DNA of 64,000 nucleotides from Devosia sp. (lineage in GTDB: Bacteria > Pseudomonadota > Alphaproteobacteria > Rhizobiales > Devosiaceae): positions 62,001-126,000 of the forward strand of contig JADGNE010000023.1 of the NCBI GenBank assembly GCA_015234425.1, written 5' to 3'. This document shows positions 43,495 through 52,935 of this stretch, piece by piece. The notes below the pieces were generated by a model that saw nothing but the letters and a program-made list of their open reading frames with translations, was not told the DNA's origin and ran no database searches. Both the position numbers and the translations under genes were made by a program. Position 1 is the stretch's first letter. Every line of letters starts with the position of its first letter.

Positions 43495-44537
43495 GCGCTT
43501 GCCCTCGTCGGCAGGTTGAGTTCCTTCCAGCGGATGCAGCGCACGCTGCGGCCGCCTTCGATTTCCTCGAGTGGCGGCTCGGCGGCGGCGCAGCGGTCTT
43601 CTGCATAGGCGCAGCGCGTGCGGAAGCGGCAACCGCTGGGGAGTTTGGTGAGAAGTGGGACATAGCCGGGGATGGCCTGGAGACGGGTCTTCTCCTCGGC
43701 GCCCATGCGCGGGATCGACTGCATCAGACCTGCCGTATAGGGCATCAGCGGCTGGCTGAAGAGCTCTTCCACCGTGCCGGTTTCGACGACCTGGCCGGCG
43801 TACATGACGACGACGCGCTGGGCCATTTCAGCCACCACGCCCAGATCGTGGGTGATGAACACGATGGCCATGCCCAGACGCTCCTGCAGATTGCGCATGA
43901 GGTCGAGGATCTGGGCCTGGATGGTCACGTCGAGCGCGGTGGTCGGCTCGTCGGCGATGAGCACGCTGGGCTCGCAGGCGAGCGCCATGGCGATCATTGC
44001 ACGCTGGCGCATGCCGCCGGACATTTCGTGCGGGAACTGGCTGGCGCGGCGGGCCGGTTCGGGAATGCCCACGATCTGCAGCATTTCGATGGCGCGCTTG
44101 TTGGCCTCGGCCTTGGAGACCTTCTGGTGCTCGATGACCACTTCGGCGATCTGCTGGCCGATGGTGTGCACCGGATTGAGCGAGGTCATCGGCTCCTGGA
44201 AGATCATGCCGATGTCGTTGCCGCGGATGCCGCGCATTTCCTTTTCGGAGAGCTTGGCCAGGTCCTTGCCGCGCAGGCGGATCTCGCCGCGGGAGATCTG
44301 GCCGATCTTCTTGGGCAGGAGCCGCATGATCGAGAGGCTGGTCACCGACTTGCCGGAGCCGGACTCGCCCACGATGGCGAGCGTTTCACCCGCCTTGACG
44401 GTGAAGCTCACGCCGTCGACGGCGCGAACGGTCTGGCCTTCCCCGACGAGGAAGGTGGTCTGCAGATCATCCACCTCGAGCAGGGGAGCCCCTTGCGTCC
44501 CGGCGTTGGCAGTTTGTGTTGGAGGCGAAACACTCAT
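43491..44537 (-). CDS. Oligopeptide-type ABC transporter ATPase (OppD-like)
   Basis: 348 residues. Walker A GESGSGKS (58-65), Q-loop [15 protein letters not shown], signature [15 protein letters not shown], Walker [13 protein letters not shown] and the C-terminal [17 protein letters not shown] Cys motif. It energises import together with OppF. It lies 1 bp after the allantoinase-like gene. Confidence 0.93.
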
Positions 44538-44538
44538 G

Positions 44539-45939
44539 TCATGCGCTCATTCTGTTCAGGGCGGAGGTTCCGGTTGGCGAGGTATAGCGCCCCCAGCCGG
44601 GGGCACCGACGATGGATCCGTCATAGACGGTTTGGCCGTTGACGATGGTTCGGACAATTCGACCATTGTAGCGGGCGCCGTAGTAGAGCTGGGCGACGTC
44701 CTTGGCGAAGGTGTGCAGCGTGTCCGGAACGATCTCGGTCACGGCGCTCAGATCGACCAGCATCAAATCGGCATCAGCGCCTTCCTCGATACGGCCCTTG
44801 CTCGCAAGGCTAAAGCGTTTTGCGGCATTTGCCGACAAAAGTTCAACCGCTTTCTCAAGACTGATCTTGCCGCGACTGACGGCGTCGAGCATGGCCGGGA
44901 CCAGCACTTCGGAGCCGGGGGAGCCTGGCGGGGCGTCGACGAAATTGTCCTTCTTGGCCAGTTTTTCGGCATGGCTGAAGGCGGCGTGGTCGGTGGTGAC
45001 GTGGGTGATCACCCCGTCGGTAATCGCCTGCCAGAGCGCATCCTGATCGGCCTGGGTGCGGACCGGCGGATTGATCTTGGCAAAGACGCCGGCCCGAGCG
45101 ACGTCATCATTGGTGCGGGTGAGATAGTGCGGGCAGGTCTCGGCGGTAAAATCGGACGTACCGGCGAATGCGCGGAGGATCTTGATCGTCTCGGCGCTGG
45201 TCACATGGGCGATGTGCAGCTTTGCCTGGGCCTGGATATTCATCGCCAGCAGCTTGGCCACGGCGACGGATTCGCAGATGGCTGGGCGGGCGGCGAGGTG
45301 GCTGGAGGCAAGAGAGAGATCGGCGCCGGCGAGGTCGCGTTCCGCCTGAGCGAGCAGCTGGGCGCTTTCGGCGTGGATGACGACCGGCAGGCCGGTCTTG
45401 GCGACGGCCTTGAGGGCGCGCAGCTGGTCGGCTTCGTCCGGGAAGGAAAGACCGAAGAACTCATCATCCCGGCCTTCGGGGGCAGGGGTGGTGAAGATCT
45501 TGTAGCCGATGATGCCGGCGGCCTTCATGGCCGCGACACTGGCGTCAGTCAGATCGCCCGGCGCGGCATAGAGACTAAAATTGATAAAGGCGTGCTCGGC
45601 AAAATGGTCCCGACGCATCTCGATCTGCTCGGCCGAATTGCAGCAGGGCTTGCTGATCGGCATTTCGAACAGCGTGGTGATGCCACCAGCCGATGCTGCG
45701 CGCGTTTCGGTCTCTACGGTGCCGCGATCCGGATAGGCGGGCGCGCGGATATGAAAATGGATGTCGATGGCACCCGGCAGCACATGCTTGCCGGAGCCAT
45801 CGATAATGGACGCAGCTGCGCCCTCCCCACGGGGGAGGAGCGCAGCGATCTGGCCAGATGAAATTGCAACATCGAGTTCCACAAGCCCCGATGGGGTGAG
45901 GACCGCGGCATTGCGGATGATCGAGTCGTAATTGGCCAC
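44539..45939 (-). CDS. Cyclic amidohydrolase, allantoinase/hydantoinase-like
   Basis: 466 residues from GTG 45939, which overlaps the TAG stop of the upstream gene (TAGTG); the frame continues into that gene without family sequence. The binuclear zinc site is complete: H61-F-H63, the carboxylatable Lys in [24 protein letters not shown] and [20 protein letters not shown] is typical for allantoinase, hydantoinase and dihydroorotase. Isolated from pyrimidine genes and next to peptide-import and amide-cleaving enzymes, it likely opens a cyclic amide or ureide. Confidence 0.9.
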   Translation of the reverse strand: MANYDSIIRNAAVLTPSGLVELDVAISSGQIAALLPRGEGAAASIIDGSGKHVLPGAIDIHFHIRAPAYPDRGTVETETRAASAGGITTLFEMPISKPCCNSAEQIEMRRDHFAEHAFINFSLYAAPGDLTDASVAAMKAAGIIGYKIFTTPAPEGRDDEFFGLSFPDEADQLRALKAVAKTGLPVVIHAESAQLLAQAERDLAGADLSLASSHLAARPAICESVAVAKLLAMNIQAQAKLHIAHVTSAETIKILRAFAGTSDFTAETCPHYLTRTNDDVARAGVFAKINPPVRTQADQDALWQAITDGVITHVTTDHAAFSHAEKLAKKDNFVDAPPGSPGSEVLVPAMLDAVSRGKISLEKAVELLSANAAKRFSLASKGRIEEGADADLMLVDLSAVTEIVPDTLHTFAKDVAQLYYGARYNGRIVRTIVNGQTVYDGSIVGAPGWGRYTSPTGTSALNRMSA

Positions 45940-47363
45940 TATTTCAGTCCCAGCTCGGTCAGTGCATCGGCCACACCATCGAGATGGCTGAGGTGCATCG
46001 AGGCGTAGTTGGGCGCCAGAACGACACCATGACCGCCCGCGCGGTAGGTGGCCATGACGGAGCGATAAGCGATGTCCTTGGTCATCTTGGCCGTTTCCGG
46101 CTTGGTGCGCGGCGCGTCGACGCCGAGACCCATATAGACCTTGGCCTTGCCCTCGACGCCGCGGACGGCATCTTCGCACTGGCCATAGACATAGGTGTCC
46201 GGATCCATGCCCGCAGCGATAACCTGGCTGTGCGGTGCTTCCTTGAGACCAAGGACGCGGTAGAGCACGGCAGTCGCCTCATCGGCCGAGAAATCACGCA
46301 GGATGGTCTTCTGGAAGAAGCCCAGTTCCTTGGTGAACACCTCGCCAGCCTGGTGCTGGTAGGTGATCGGCTTGACGAAGTCGGCGTAGCGGGTCTGCTC
46401 TTCCCACGGCCACTGGGCGCGACGGAAGATGTTGAAGTGGTTGCGGTTCCAGACGTTGAGACCGAACGGCATACCGGGCTTGCACCACTTGACGAGGCCA
46501 TAGAGCTCGCGGTCGAGATCCTTGTTCCGCTCCAGCCAGAAGCGTTCCCAGATCAGGGCTTCCGGATTTTCGAGCAGCTTGCGGATGAAGGTGATGAAGG
46601 CACCGTCCGCGAATGACTTGCCGGCCGCTGCTTCCTGCATGAAATCATAAAGGTTCAGCATGGCGCGGCGGCAGGACTCGACGTCGATGCCGCGTTCCAT
46701 GGCTTCACGACGGGCATGGGTCGAGAAATCGCCCGGTGCGCCGCCCTGGATGAGGGTGTCGAGCGGCGAATTGCGCTCATTGCACCACATCACGCCATCG
46801 AGGTCGTAATTGCGCACCTGGTCCTCGATCATCGAGAGGATCCAGTTGCGATAGTCCGGATGGCTGGTCGAGGGATCGCCGGTGAGGCGGCCAAAGATGT
46901 CGACTTCCATGGCCTGGGCCAGGTTCGGGATGTCGACCGTATTGGTGGAGCCGTGGCCGGTATATTTGAAGAAGGGCTCCATCAGCTCGATGTAGACCTT
47001 CTGGCCGCGTTCATGGGCCTCCGGGATCACCATCTTGAGGATGTCCTTGCCCTCGAACTCTGGGTCGCGGGCGCGGTAGTCCTTAATGAAGGTGCCGTTG
47101 TAATAGGCGGGATTGGGGTTGAAATAGGCGCCGCCCTTCATGGCGAAGGGTTCGGGTACGCCATGGTCGGGCCAGCCATCGAGCTGGTGCGAGATGGAGC
47201 GACCGGTCTTGAGGCCGAGCCAGGACACAGTGCCCAGCATCAGCACGTTGACGCCGACGCGGTCCTTGAGGGTGTCGAGGACGGTGTCTACGCCTTCATC
47301 GAGGAAGCTGATCGGGCTGACCTGAATGCCGACAAACTTTTCGGCGGGGTTAGGCTTGTTCAT
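45939..47363 (-). CDS. Uncharacterised 474-aa protein, probable TIM-barrel hydrolase
   Basis: No family could be named with confidence. The pattern of alternating strand/helix segments with KVYIELMEPFF, NYDLDGVMWCNERNSPLD, GLNVWNRNHFNIFR and GVVLAPNYASMHLSHLDG resembles glycoside-hydrolase-like (beta/alpha)8 barrels with acidic residues at strand ends (E in VMWCNERN, candidate catalytic). It is cytosolic, with no signal peptide. Located between an aminotransferase and the allantoinase-like gene with tight spacing. It may cleave a glycosidic or similar bond of the operon substrate. Confidence 0.7.
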   Translation of the reverse strand: MNKPNPAEKFVGIQVSPISFLDEGVDTVLDTLKDRVGVNVLMLGTVSWLGLKTGRSISHQLDGWPDHGVPEPFAMKGGAYFNPNPAYYNGTFIKDYRARDPEFEGKDILKMVIPEAHERGQKVYIELMEPFFKYTGHGSTNTVDIPNLAQAMEVDIFGRLTGDPSTSHPDYRNWILSMIEDQVRNYDLDGVMWCNERNSPLDTLIQGGAPGDFSTHARREAMERGIDVESCRRAMLNLYDFMQEAAAGKSFADGAFITFIRKLLENPEALIWERFWLERNKDLDRELYGLVKWCKPGMPFGLNVWNRNHFNIFRRAQWPWEEQTRYADFVKPITYQHQAGEVFTKELGFFQKTILRDFSADEATAVLYRVLGLKEAPHSQVIAAGMDPDTYVYGQCEDAVRGVEGKAKVYMGLGVDAPRTKPETAKMTKDIAYRSVMATYRAGGHGVVLAPNYASMHLSHLDGVADALTELGLK

Positions 47364-47365
47364 GG

Positions 47366-48544
47366 TCAGGCGGCCTTTCCGTGACGGGCCATAAAGCCCT
47401 TCATGCGTTCAACAGCGTCCTTGATGACCTCCAGCGGCTGGAGGAAAGACAGGCGGATGTAGCTGGGGTCATGGTCGCCGAACATGGTGCCGGGGAACAT
47501 CATGACACCGGTTTCGCGCAGCAGCTTTTCGCAGAAATCCGGGGTCGACATGCCGGTGCCGGACACGTTGATGTAGACGTAGAAGGCGCCGCCGGGATTG
47601 CCGTAGGTCAGGCCCATTTCGTCGAGCGCCGGCAGGAGGAAGGCGCGGCGTTCGGTATAGGCGTCGATCATCGCCTGGATCGGCTCCATCGGGCCGGTCA
47701 GCGCCGCAAGGGCGGCGTACTGCGAGACTGTGCAGGTGTTGATCGAGAGCGTGTGACGCATCTCGGTGACCTTGGTCACGAAATCAGCGGGAGCGGCGAG
47801 ATAGCCGACGCGCCAGCCGGTCATCGCGAAGGTCTTAGAGAAGCCGTTGAGCGTGATGGTGCGCTCCTTCATCCCCGGCAGGGTGCCGATGGAGAGGTGC
47901 TCATTACCGTCATAGATGATCTGGGCGTAGATCTCGTCCGAGACGATGATGATATCGTGCTTGATGGCCAGCTCGGCAATCTGCCGGATCACGGCCGGAG
48001 GGGTGACGGCGCCGGTCGGGTTGTTCGGCGAAACCAGCACGAACATGCGCGTCTTGGGCGTGATGCGCTTTTCGATCTCGTTGATGTCGAGCGCGAAATC
48101 GTCCTTCTGGAAGGTCGGAACGGGGACGGGCACGCCACCGGCAAAGTTGACGGCGGTGTCATAGGTCATGAAGCGCGGCGAGGTGATGAGCACCTCATCG
48201 CCCGGATTGATCAGCGCCAGCATGAGCAGGGTGATCGACTCCTGGACGCCGGCGGTGACGATGATCTCGTCAGCGGTATGGTCGAGGTTGTAGACGTCCG
48301 TGAGGTGCTCGGCGATGGCCTGGCGCAGCGCGGGAATACCGGTCGGGCCGGTATAGTGGTGCTGGTTCTCGTCGATGGCCTTCTTGGCCGCCTCGGCAAT
48401 GTGCTTGGGCGTGTGGAAGTCCGGATCGCCGCGGCCCATGGCGATGACATTGTTCATGCCGGCCGCGATTTCCATCATACGCGAGCGGAAGGAGAGATCT
48501 TCCTCGACGATACGGTTTGTCAGCTTGCTTGCGATGGCGCTCAT
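47366..48544 (-). CDS. PLP-dependent class I/II aminotransferase (minus-operon copy)
   Basis: 392 residues. PLP Lys237 in LNGFSKTFAMTGWRVGY, SPNNPTG, SDEIYAQIIYD and the carboxylate-binding Arg near the end (YIRLSF). The start MGRGDPDFHTPKHI is family-typical. It closely resembles the gene at 55540 in the opposite operon (shared GRGDPD, GFSK..AMTGWRVGY, P.L..A...L..L), so they are paralogues. Role: removal of an amino group to a 2-oxo acid. Confidence 0.92.
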   Translation of the reverse strand: MSAIASKLTNRIVEEDLSFRSRMMEIAAGMNNVIAMGRGDPDFHTPKHIAEAAKKAIDENQHHYTGPTGIPALRQAIAEHLTDVYNLDHTADEIIVTAGVQESITLLMLALINPGDEVLITSPRFMTYDTAVNFAGGVPVPVPTFQKDDFALDINEIEKRITPKTRMFVLVSPNNPTGAVTPPAVIRQIAELAIKHDIIIVSDEIYAQIIYDGNEHLSIGTLPGMKERTITLNGFSKTFAMTGWRVGYLAAPADFVTKVTEMRHTLSINTCTVSQYAALAALTGPMEPIQAMIDAYTERRAFLLPALDEMGLTYGNPGGAFYVYINVSGTGMSTPDFCEKLLRETGVMMFPGTMFGDHDPSYIRLSFLQPLEVIKDAVERMKGFMARHGKAA

Positions 48545-49779
48545 CAGTGCATTCTCTTTCCGGCGATATAGGTCTCGTTGACATGCTCGAGGGCGTAGAG
48601 GTCCTCGTCAGGCTTGCCGTCGACGATGATGAAGTCTGCTTCCTTGCCCACTTCGAGCGAGCCGATCTTGGCGTCGAGCTTGGACAGCTGTGCCGCACGG
48701 ATGGTGGCGGCGCGGATAGCGTCGAGACGGTTGGGGCAAACGCCCACTTCGACCATGAACTCGAGTTCAGGAGCGAGCTTGTCGTGCTCGACGGCCGGGC
48801 TGCCGGCGTCGGTGCCGAAGACGATCGGCACGCCGGCCTTGGCAGCGCGGATGAGACCGTCGAAGCGGGTCTTGTCGCCAACGGCGCGCTGACGCTCTTC
48901 GATCTTCCACTCAGGGATGCCATAGGCGCGAGCGATTTCCGGCTTGGCCTGGAGGACCAGCGCCGAGAAGGTGGTGACGATCGGGATCTTCTTGTCGAGG
49001 AGGATCTGGATGGTCTCGTCGCTCATCGAGCCGCCGTGTTCGACGCAGTCGACACCGAATTCGGCCACGCGACGGATGCAGGCGTCATAGGTGGCGTGGG
49101 CGGTGACGGGCAGCTTGTTGCGGTGCGCTTCGTCGATCAGGGCTTCGAGCTCGGCATCGGTGAATTCGAGCGTGTCGTGGCAGGCCATGATCTTGATCAG
49201 ATCGGCGCCGCCCTTGACCTGATCGCGGACTGCGCGGCGCATTTCGTCGGCGCCGGAAGCCTCGCGGCAGACCCAATAGGTGTGGCCGCCTGTCTGAATG
49301 ATGGACTCGCCGCTGACCAGAAGGCGCGGGCCGGGAACAATGCCCTGGGCGACAGCCTGCTTGGTGAAGAGATTGGCATTGTGCACGCCAAGGTCGCGAA
49401 CAAGGGTGATACCCGCGCGGAGCGACTTGAGCATATTGCCCGCGGCCTTATAGGCGCGGATTTCCGGGCTGTCATACATGGACTGGAAAGACAGCTCGTG
49501 GATGCCGTCCCAGCTCAGATGGCCATGCGACTGGATGAGGCCGGGGAGCAATGTCTTGCCGCCGGTGTCGCGGACCGCGAGGCCAGCCTCGGGCGTACCA
49601 AGATCAGACCGCGCCCCCACGCGCGTGATCTTGCCGCCACGAACTTCAATGAAGCCGTCTTCGATGACTTCATCGCCAACTGCCGTGATGATACGGCCGA
49701 GCACGATCTGATCGACCGGCTTGTTGTCGAACATCGGCTTGATGATCTTGGTGTAGTGCCAGAACGGCGGTTCAGCCAT
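48544..49779 (-). CDS. Metal-dependent amidohydrolase (imidazolonepropionase/prolidase-like)
   Basis: 411 residues. HGH in LIQSHGHLSWDG, a Lys in LIKIMACHDT, VTAHATYD, CVEHGGSMSD and FGTDAGS give the standard amidohydrolase metal set. The sequence style matches the Xaa-Pro dipeptidase/aryl-dialkyl subgroup. Cytosolic. It lies between the M24 gene and the aminotransferase gene; its stop and the next start share a base. It probably cleaves an amide in the pathway. Confidence 0.9.
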   Translation of the reverse strand: MAEPPFWHYTKIIKPMFDNKPVDQIVLGRIITAVGDEVIEDGFIEVRGGKITRVGARSDLGTPEAGLAVRDTGGKTLLPGLIQSHGHLSWDGIHELSFQSMYDSPEIRAYKAAGNMLKSLRAGITLVRDLGVHNANLFTKQAVAQGIVPGPRLLVSGESIIQTGGHTYWVCREASGADEMRRAVRDQVKGGADLIKIMACHDTLEFTDAELEALIDEAHRNKLPVTAHATYDACIRRVAEFGVDCVEHGGSMSDETIQILLDKKIPIVTTFSALVLQAKPEIARAYGIPEWKIEERQRAVGDKTRFDGLIRAAKAGVPIVFGTDAGSPAVEHDKLAPELEFMVEVGVCPNRLDAIRAATIRAAQLSKLDAKIGSLEVGKEADFIIVDGKPDEDLYALEHVNETYIAGKRMH

Positions 49780-49793
49780 GTCACGTCCCCCCT

Positions 49794-50975
49794 TTAGAGA
49801 CTGATTATGCGTGTTTCGATGGGATGATCGGCCTGGAGCCGGCTGGGGATTTCGACCCGGTCAGCGTGGACGATCATGGTGTTGATGGTGCGGTAGCCGT
49901 CGATCCCCGGCCGGTAGACGCCCGGCTCGTTGGAAAAGACCATGCCGGGCGCAACGACAGTGGTGTCGCCCGGTGCGAGCCACGGAGCTTCATGGCCTTC
50001 GACGCCCATGCCATGGCCAATGCGATGGCGGATGGTGTCGCTGAGACCCGCATCCTTGAGGGCAGCGAGGGCAGCGACGTTGACGTCCTGGCAGAGGGCG
50101 CCGGGTTTCAGCGCAGCAACGCCGGCGGCGTCGCAGGCTTCGAGGGCCTCCATGATGCGGCGCTGTTCTGCGGACATCTCGCCGACGACATAGGTGATGC
50201 CGCTTTCGGCGTGATAGCCGCCCAGCGAGCAGCCGACGCCGGAGATCAGCGTGTGGCCGCGCTGCGGCTTGCTGTGGCCGATCGCGCCATGGGGCAGGGC
50301 CCCGCGTGGGCCGGTGTGGACGGACGAGGAAATGCCCAGCTTGGTGCCGGCAAAAGCCTCGCCGTAGTTCTTTTTCAGTTCCGCCAGCGCGAAGCTGGTG
50401 CTGTCGGCATAGAGGTCGAGCTCGGTGCCGCCCTGGGAGATGATGTCCCCGCCGTTGAGCAGCAGACGCTCAAGGCAGAGATCCGCATAGGTCGCCGCGA
50501 TGCGGGTGAGTTCCAGCTCCTCGGCCGTCTTTATGTAGCGGCAGGGGGCCGCGAAATCTTCGAGCACGAGGCTTTCCACCATCGCCTCGATGGGGCCGAC
50601 GAGACGGGCATCGAGCAGGTCGATGGCGATCTTGCGGGCGCCGGATTCCTTGACCATCCAGACGACGGGATGAACGACGCCGGGGAATTCCTCGTAGATC
50701 TTGAGGTCAACGCCTTCAACCGGCTCGGCGTTTTCCAGTTCGAGCAGCGGCACGAACAGCGTCGGCTTGCCGTTGAGCGGAATGTAGAGCGCGATGGGGC
50801 GCTCATTGACCGAGAAGTGGAAGCCGCAGGCGTAAAAGACATTGGCGGGCGTCAGCAGCAGAACGCCGTCGAGGCCACGCTCCGCCGCCAGCGCGCGGAT
50901 TCGATCCTGCACGCTGACGCGAAAATCGAGGCCGATCGGACGGACGGGCTTGCGCTCCCGGGTGAGGCTGGTCAC
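49794..50975 (-). CDS. M24-family creatinase-like protein with substituted metal site
   Basis: 393 residues with the creatinase/prolidase N-domain and a pita-bread C-domain. The His (IRHRIGHGMGVEGHEAP) and one Glu (FSNEPGVY) remain. The two Asp ligands expected in LVDVGA and SDITR read LISGVG and AESGITY, and the last Glu (RIED) reads RTIN. Three of five metal ligands are thus missing, as partly in creatinase, which works without metal. Ectoine hydrolase (DoeA) is another relative. A metal-independent C-N hydrolase is more likely than an aminopeptidase. It overlaps Ldh by 4 bp. Confidence 0.85.
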   Translation of the reverse strand: MTSLTRERKPVRPIGLDFRVSVQDRIRALAAERGLDGVLLLTPANVFYACGFHFSVNERPIALYIPLNGKPTLFVPLLELENAEPVEGVDLKIYEEFPGVVHPVVWMVKESGARKIAIDLLDARLVGPIEAMVESLVLEDFAAPCRYIKTAEELELTRIAATYADLCLERLLLNGGDIISQGGTELDLYADSTSFALAELKKNYGEAFAGTKLGISSSVHTGPRGALPHGAIGHSKPQRGHTLISGVGCSLGGYHAESGITYVVGEMSAEQRRIMEALEACDAAGVAALKPGALCQDVNVAALAALKDAGLSDTIRHRIGHGMGVEGHEAPWLAPGDTTVVAPGMVFSNEPGVYRPGIDGYRTINTMIVHADRVEIPSRLQADHPIETRIISL

Positions 50976-52054
50976 AGCCGGCTCTCCTCATAGGGGCCGA
51001 CAACCTCGAGCTCGGACTTGAGGCCAAGCTCCTTGCCCAGCGCGACCATGTCTTCGAGCACTTCGTCATCAAGCGGCACGCCGGCCTGAGACTTGCGCTC
51101 GACGCGACGGGCTTCCTGCTCGCCGGGGATGAGCACTTCGGTGAAGCCGGGACGGGTTTTTCGCGATTTCATCATCTCTGAGAACTCGCCCATGCGCTCC
51201 TTGAAGGTCTCGAGCGGCATGAACCACTCGATGTCGATGGCGGTCAGCGTGTGCGAGACGTCGAGCTTCTTGGGATCGGAGTAGGGGGTGAGGCCGAAGC
51301 CGCCGCCGCCGAGAACGCCGGTCATGACATCGGTCATGAAGGCGAGCCCGTACCCCTTGTATTCGCCGATGGCGAGGAGGGGGCCGTTCATGGCGGCATT
51401 GGGGTCATCGGTGATTTCGCCGTCGGGCGTGAGGGCCCAGTCGAGCGGCATCTTTTTGCCCTCGCGGGCGTGCCAGAGCATCATGCCCTTGCCGGCCGTG
51501 GTGAGGGCGAAGTCCATCACGGCGGGGAAGCCGAGATTGGTCGGGGCGGCAATGCCCCATGGATTGGTGCCGGTTGCGCCTTCGCGCGCGCCCCAAGGAG
51601 CCATTTCCGGGCCGGCATTGGTAATGGCCATGCCGATGCAACCGGCTTCCATGGCCTGGCAGGCATGGACGGCCGAAGAGCCGTAGTGCGTCGAATTGCG
51701 CACGAGCACCTGGCCGATGCCGCTGACCTTGGCCTTCTGGATGGCGAGGCGCATGGCCTTGGCCGCCGCCACTGTGCCGATGCCGTTATGGGCATCGACC
51801 AGGGCGAGGGCCGGGCTTTCCTTGACGATCTCCCAGGGCGCCGCCGGATCGACCAGTTTCTGACCGATGCGTTCCTGATAGCGCCGCAGCCGGCGAACCC
51901 CCTGGCCATGGCCAGGGTGGAAGCGCAGCTCGGAGAAGATCAGGGCATCGGCAAAAATGGCCGCGTCCTCGGCCGACAGGCCAAGTTTTTCAAACCCCTC
52001 GACCATGAAGGTCTGCAGGCTCGGGCGGGTAACGCTGGTCAGGGAGATCGACAT
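50972..52054 (-). CDS. Ldh-family (malate/L-lactate/ureidoglycolate) dehydrogenase
   Basis: 360 residues. The family blocks are RFHPGHGQGVRRLRRY, VDAHNGIGTVAAAKAM, VLVRNSTHYGSSAVHA and GATGTNPWGIAAPT; the catalytic His is in STHYG and NAD(P) is held by this unusual fold. Members include AllD (ureidoglycolate dehydrogenase), malate and lactate dehydrogenases. Because other ureide-type proteins lie in this region, an AllD-like role is plausible but not shown. Confidence 0.9.
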   Translation of the reverse strand: MSISLTSVTRPSLQTFMVEGFEKLGLSAEDAAIFADALIFSELRFHPGHGQGVRRLRRYQERIGQKLVDPAAPWEIVKESPALALVDAHNGIGTVAAAKAMRLAIQKAKVSGIGQVLVRNSTHYGSSAVHACQAMEAGCIGMAITNAGPEMAPWGAREGATGTNPWGIAAPTNLGFPAVMDFALTTAGKGMMLWHAREGKKMPLDWALTPDGEITDDPNAAMNGPLLAIGEYKGYGLAFMTDVMTGVLGGGGFGLTPYSDPKKLDVSHTLTAIDIEWFMPLETFKERMGEFSEMMKSRKTRPGFTEVLIPGEQEARRVERKSQAGVPLDDEVLEDMVALGKELGLKSELEVVGPYEESRL

Positions 52055-52056
52055 GC

Positions 52057-52935
52057 TTAGTCTTCCAGGCTCAGGAGGGACTTGAGGTTGGTGTCGGGTG
52101 CGATGAAGCAGCCGAGCTCGCCCTTCGGAGCGGTCATGATGATGGTGACGCCCGGGCCGTAACCGGCGCGCGGACCATCGGTCTGGCCGACGACGCCGAT
52201 CGAGATCGCGCCGCGCAGATACCCATGGTTGTAGCGGCTGTCGGTGTTCTCGAAGGCCACGAGATCGCCCAGACGGAGCTGGTCGAGACCGGCTTCCTTG
52301 AGGGCCGCGCGGTCGGTCGACTGCATGTGCAGGCTACCGCCTTCCGAGGTGAGGCCGAGACCGGCACCGATGAGGTGGGCCGGAACCTTGGCAACGACGC
52401 CGATTTCGAGACGACCGTCGACGACCTTCTTGGGCAGGGCTTCAAAGAGGTTCGGGCCAAGACCCTTGAGCGCGACTTCGGGGTGGCCATCAACAGCCAT
52501 GCCGGTGCCGAGCGATCGGATGAGGATCTGGTCGCCCACTGCCATGTCGGCGCGAACCGACTTGGGGAAGTGGATGATCAGCTGCTCGGAAAAGCGACCG
52601 GACTTGCCGGTGACGACGCCCTTGGCGCCCTGGGCGCGGCCGGTCATGACCACGGCAGTGTTGCCGAGGCAGGCATAGATGTTCAGGCCGCGGTTCTTGA
52701 GGTCGTCGCTGCCCTTGATCGAGACGCCGGGATGGATGCAGTCCGCAGCCCAGCCGAAGGCGGTGTCGCCAACCGAGACGTTGTAGACAATGCCGCCCCA
52801 GGTGGGGAGGAGGAACGGCTTGCCGTCAGCGGCGAGGCGATAGGGTTCTGCCGGCAGGCCAGCGAAACCCGGATGGGCGATGGCCCCGCCCAGCGAGACG
52901 GATACGAGGTCGTTTGCATTGACGGAAATGGTCAT
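52057..52935 (-). CDS. DUF4438-domain protein (second of tandem pair)
   Basis: 292 residues. Conserved with its upstream neighbour: IVYNVSVGDTAFGWAADCIHPGVSI, QGAKGVVTGKSG, GTGMAVDG and NHGYLRGAISIGVVGQ with GYGPGVTIIM. The family has a known fold but no assigned reaction. It is cytosolic. Its ATG overlaps the preceding gene by 4 bp, so the two are made together, perhaps as a heteromer. Confidence 0.85.
   Translation of the reverse strand: MTISVNANDLVSVSLGGAIAHPGFAGLPAEPYRLAADGKPFLLPTWGGIVYNVSVGDTAFGWAADCIHPGVSIKGSDDLKNRGLNIYACLGNTAVVMTGRAQGAKGVVTGKSGRFSEQLIIHFPKSVRADMAVGDQILIRSLGTGMAVDGHPEVALKGLGPNLFEALPKKVVDGRLEIGVVAKVPAHLIGAGLGLTSEGGSLHMQSTDRAALKEAGLDQLRLGDLVAFENTDSRYNHGYLRGAISIGVVGQTDGPRAGYGPGVTIIMTAPKGELGCFIAPDTNLKSLLSLED

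Noticed and set aside
45939-46179. N-terminal extension of the allantoinase-like gene
   Set aside because: The frame is open into the upstream gene, but the family sequence begins at the GTG at 45939, and the extension would be an overlap of 240 bp.
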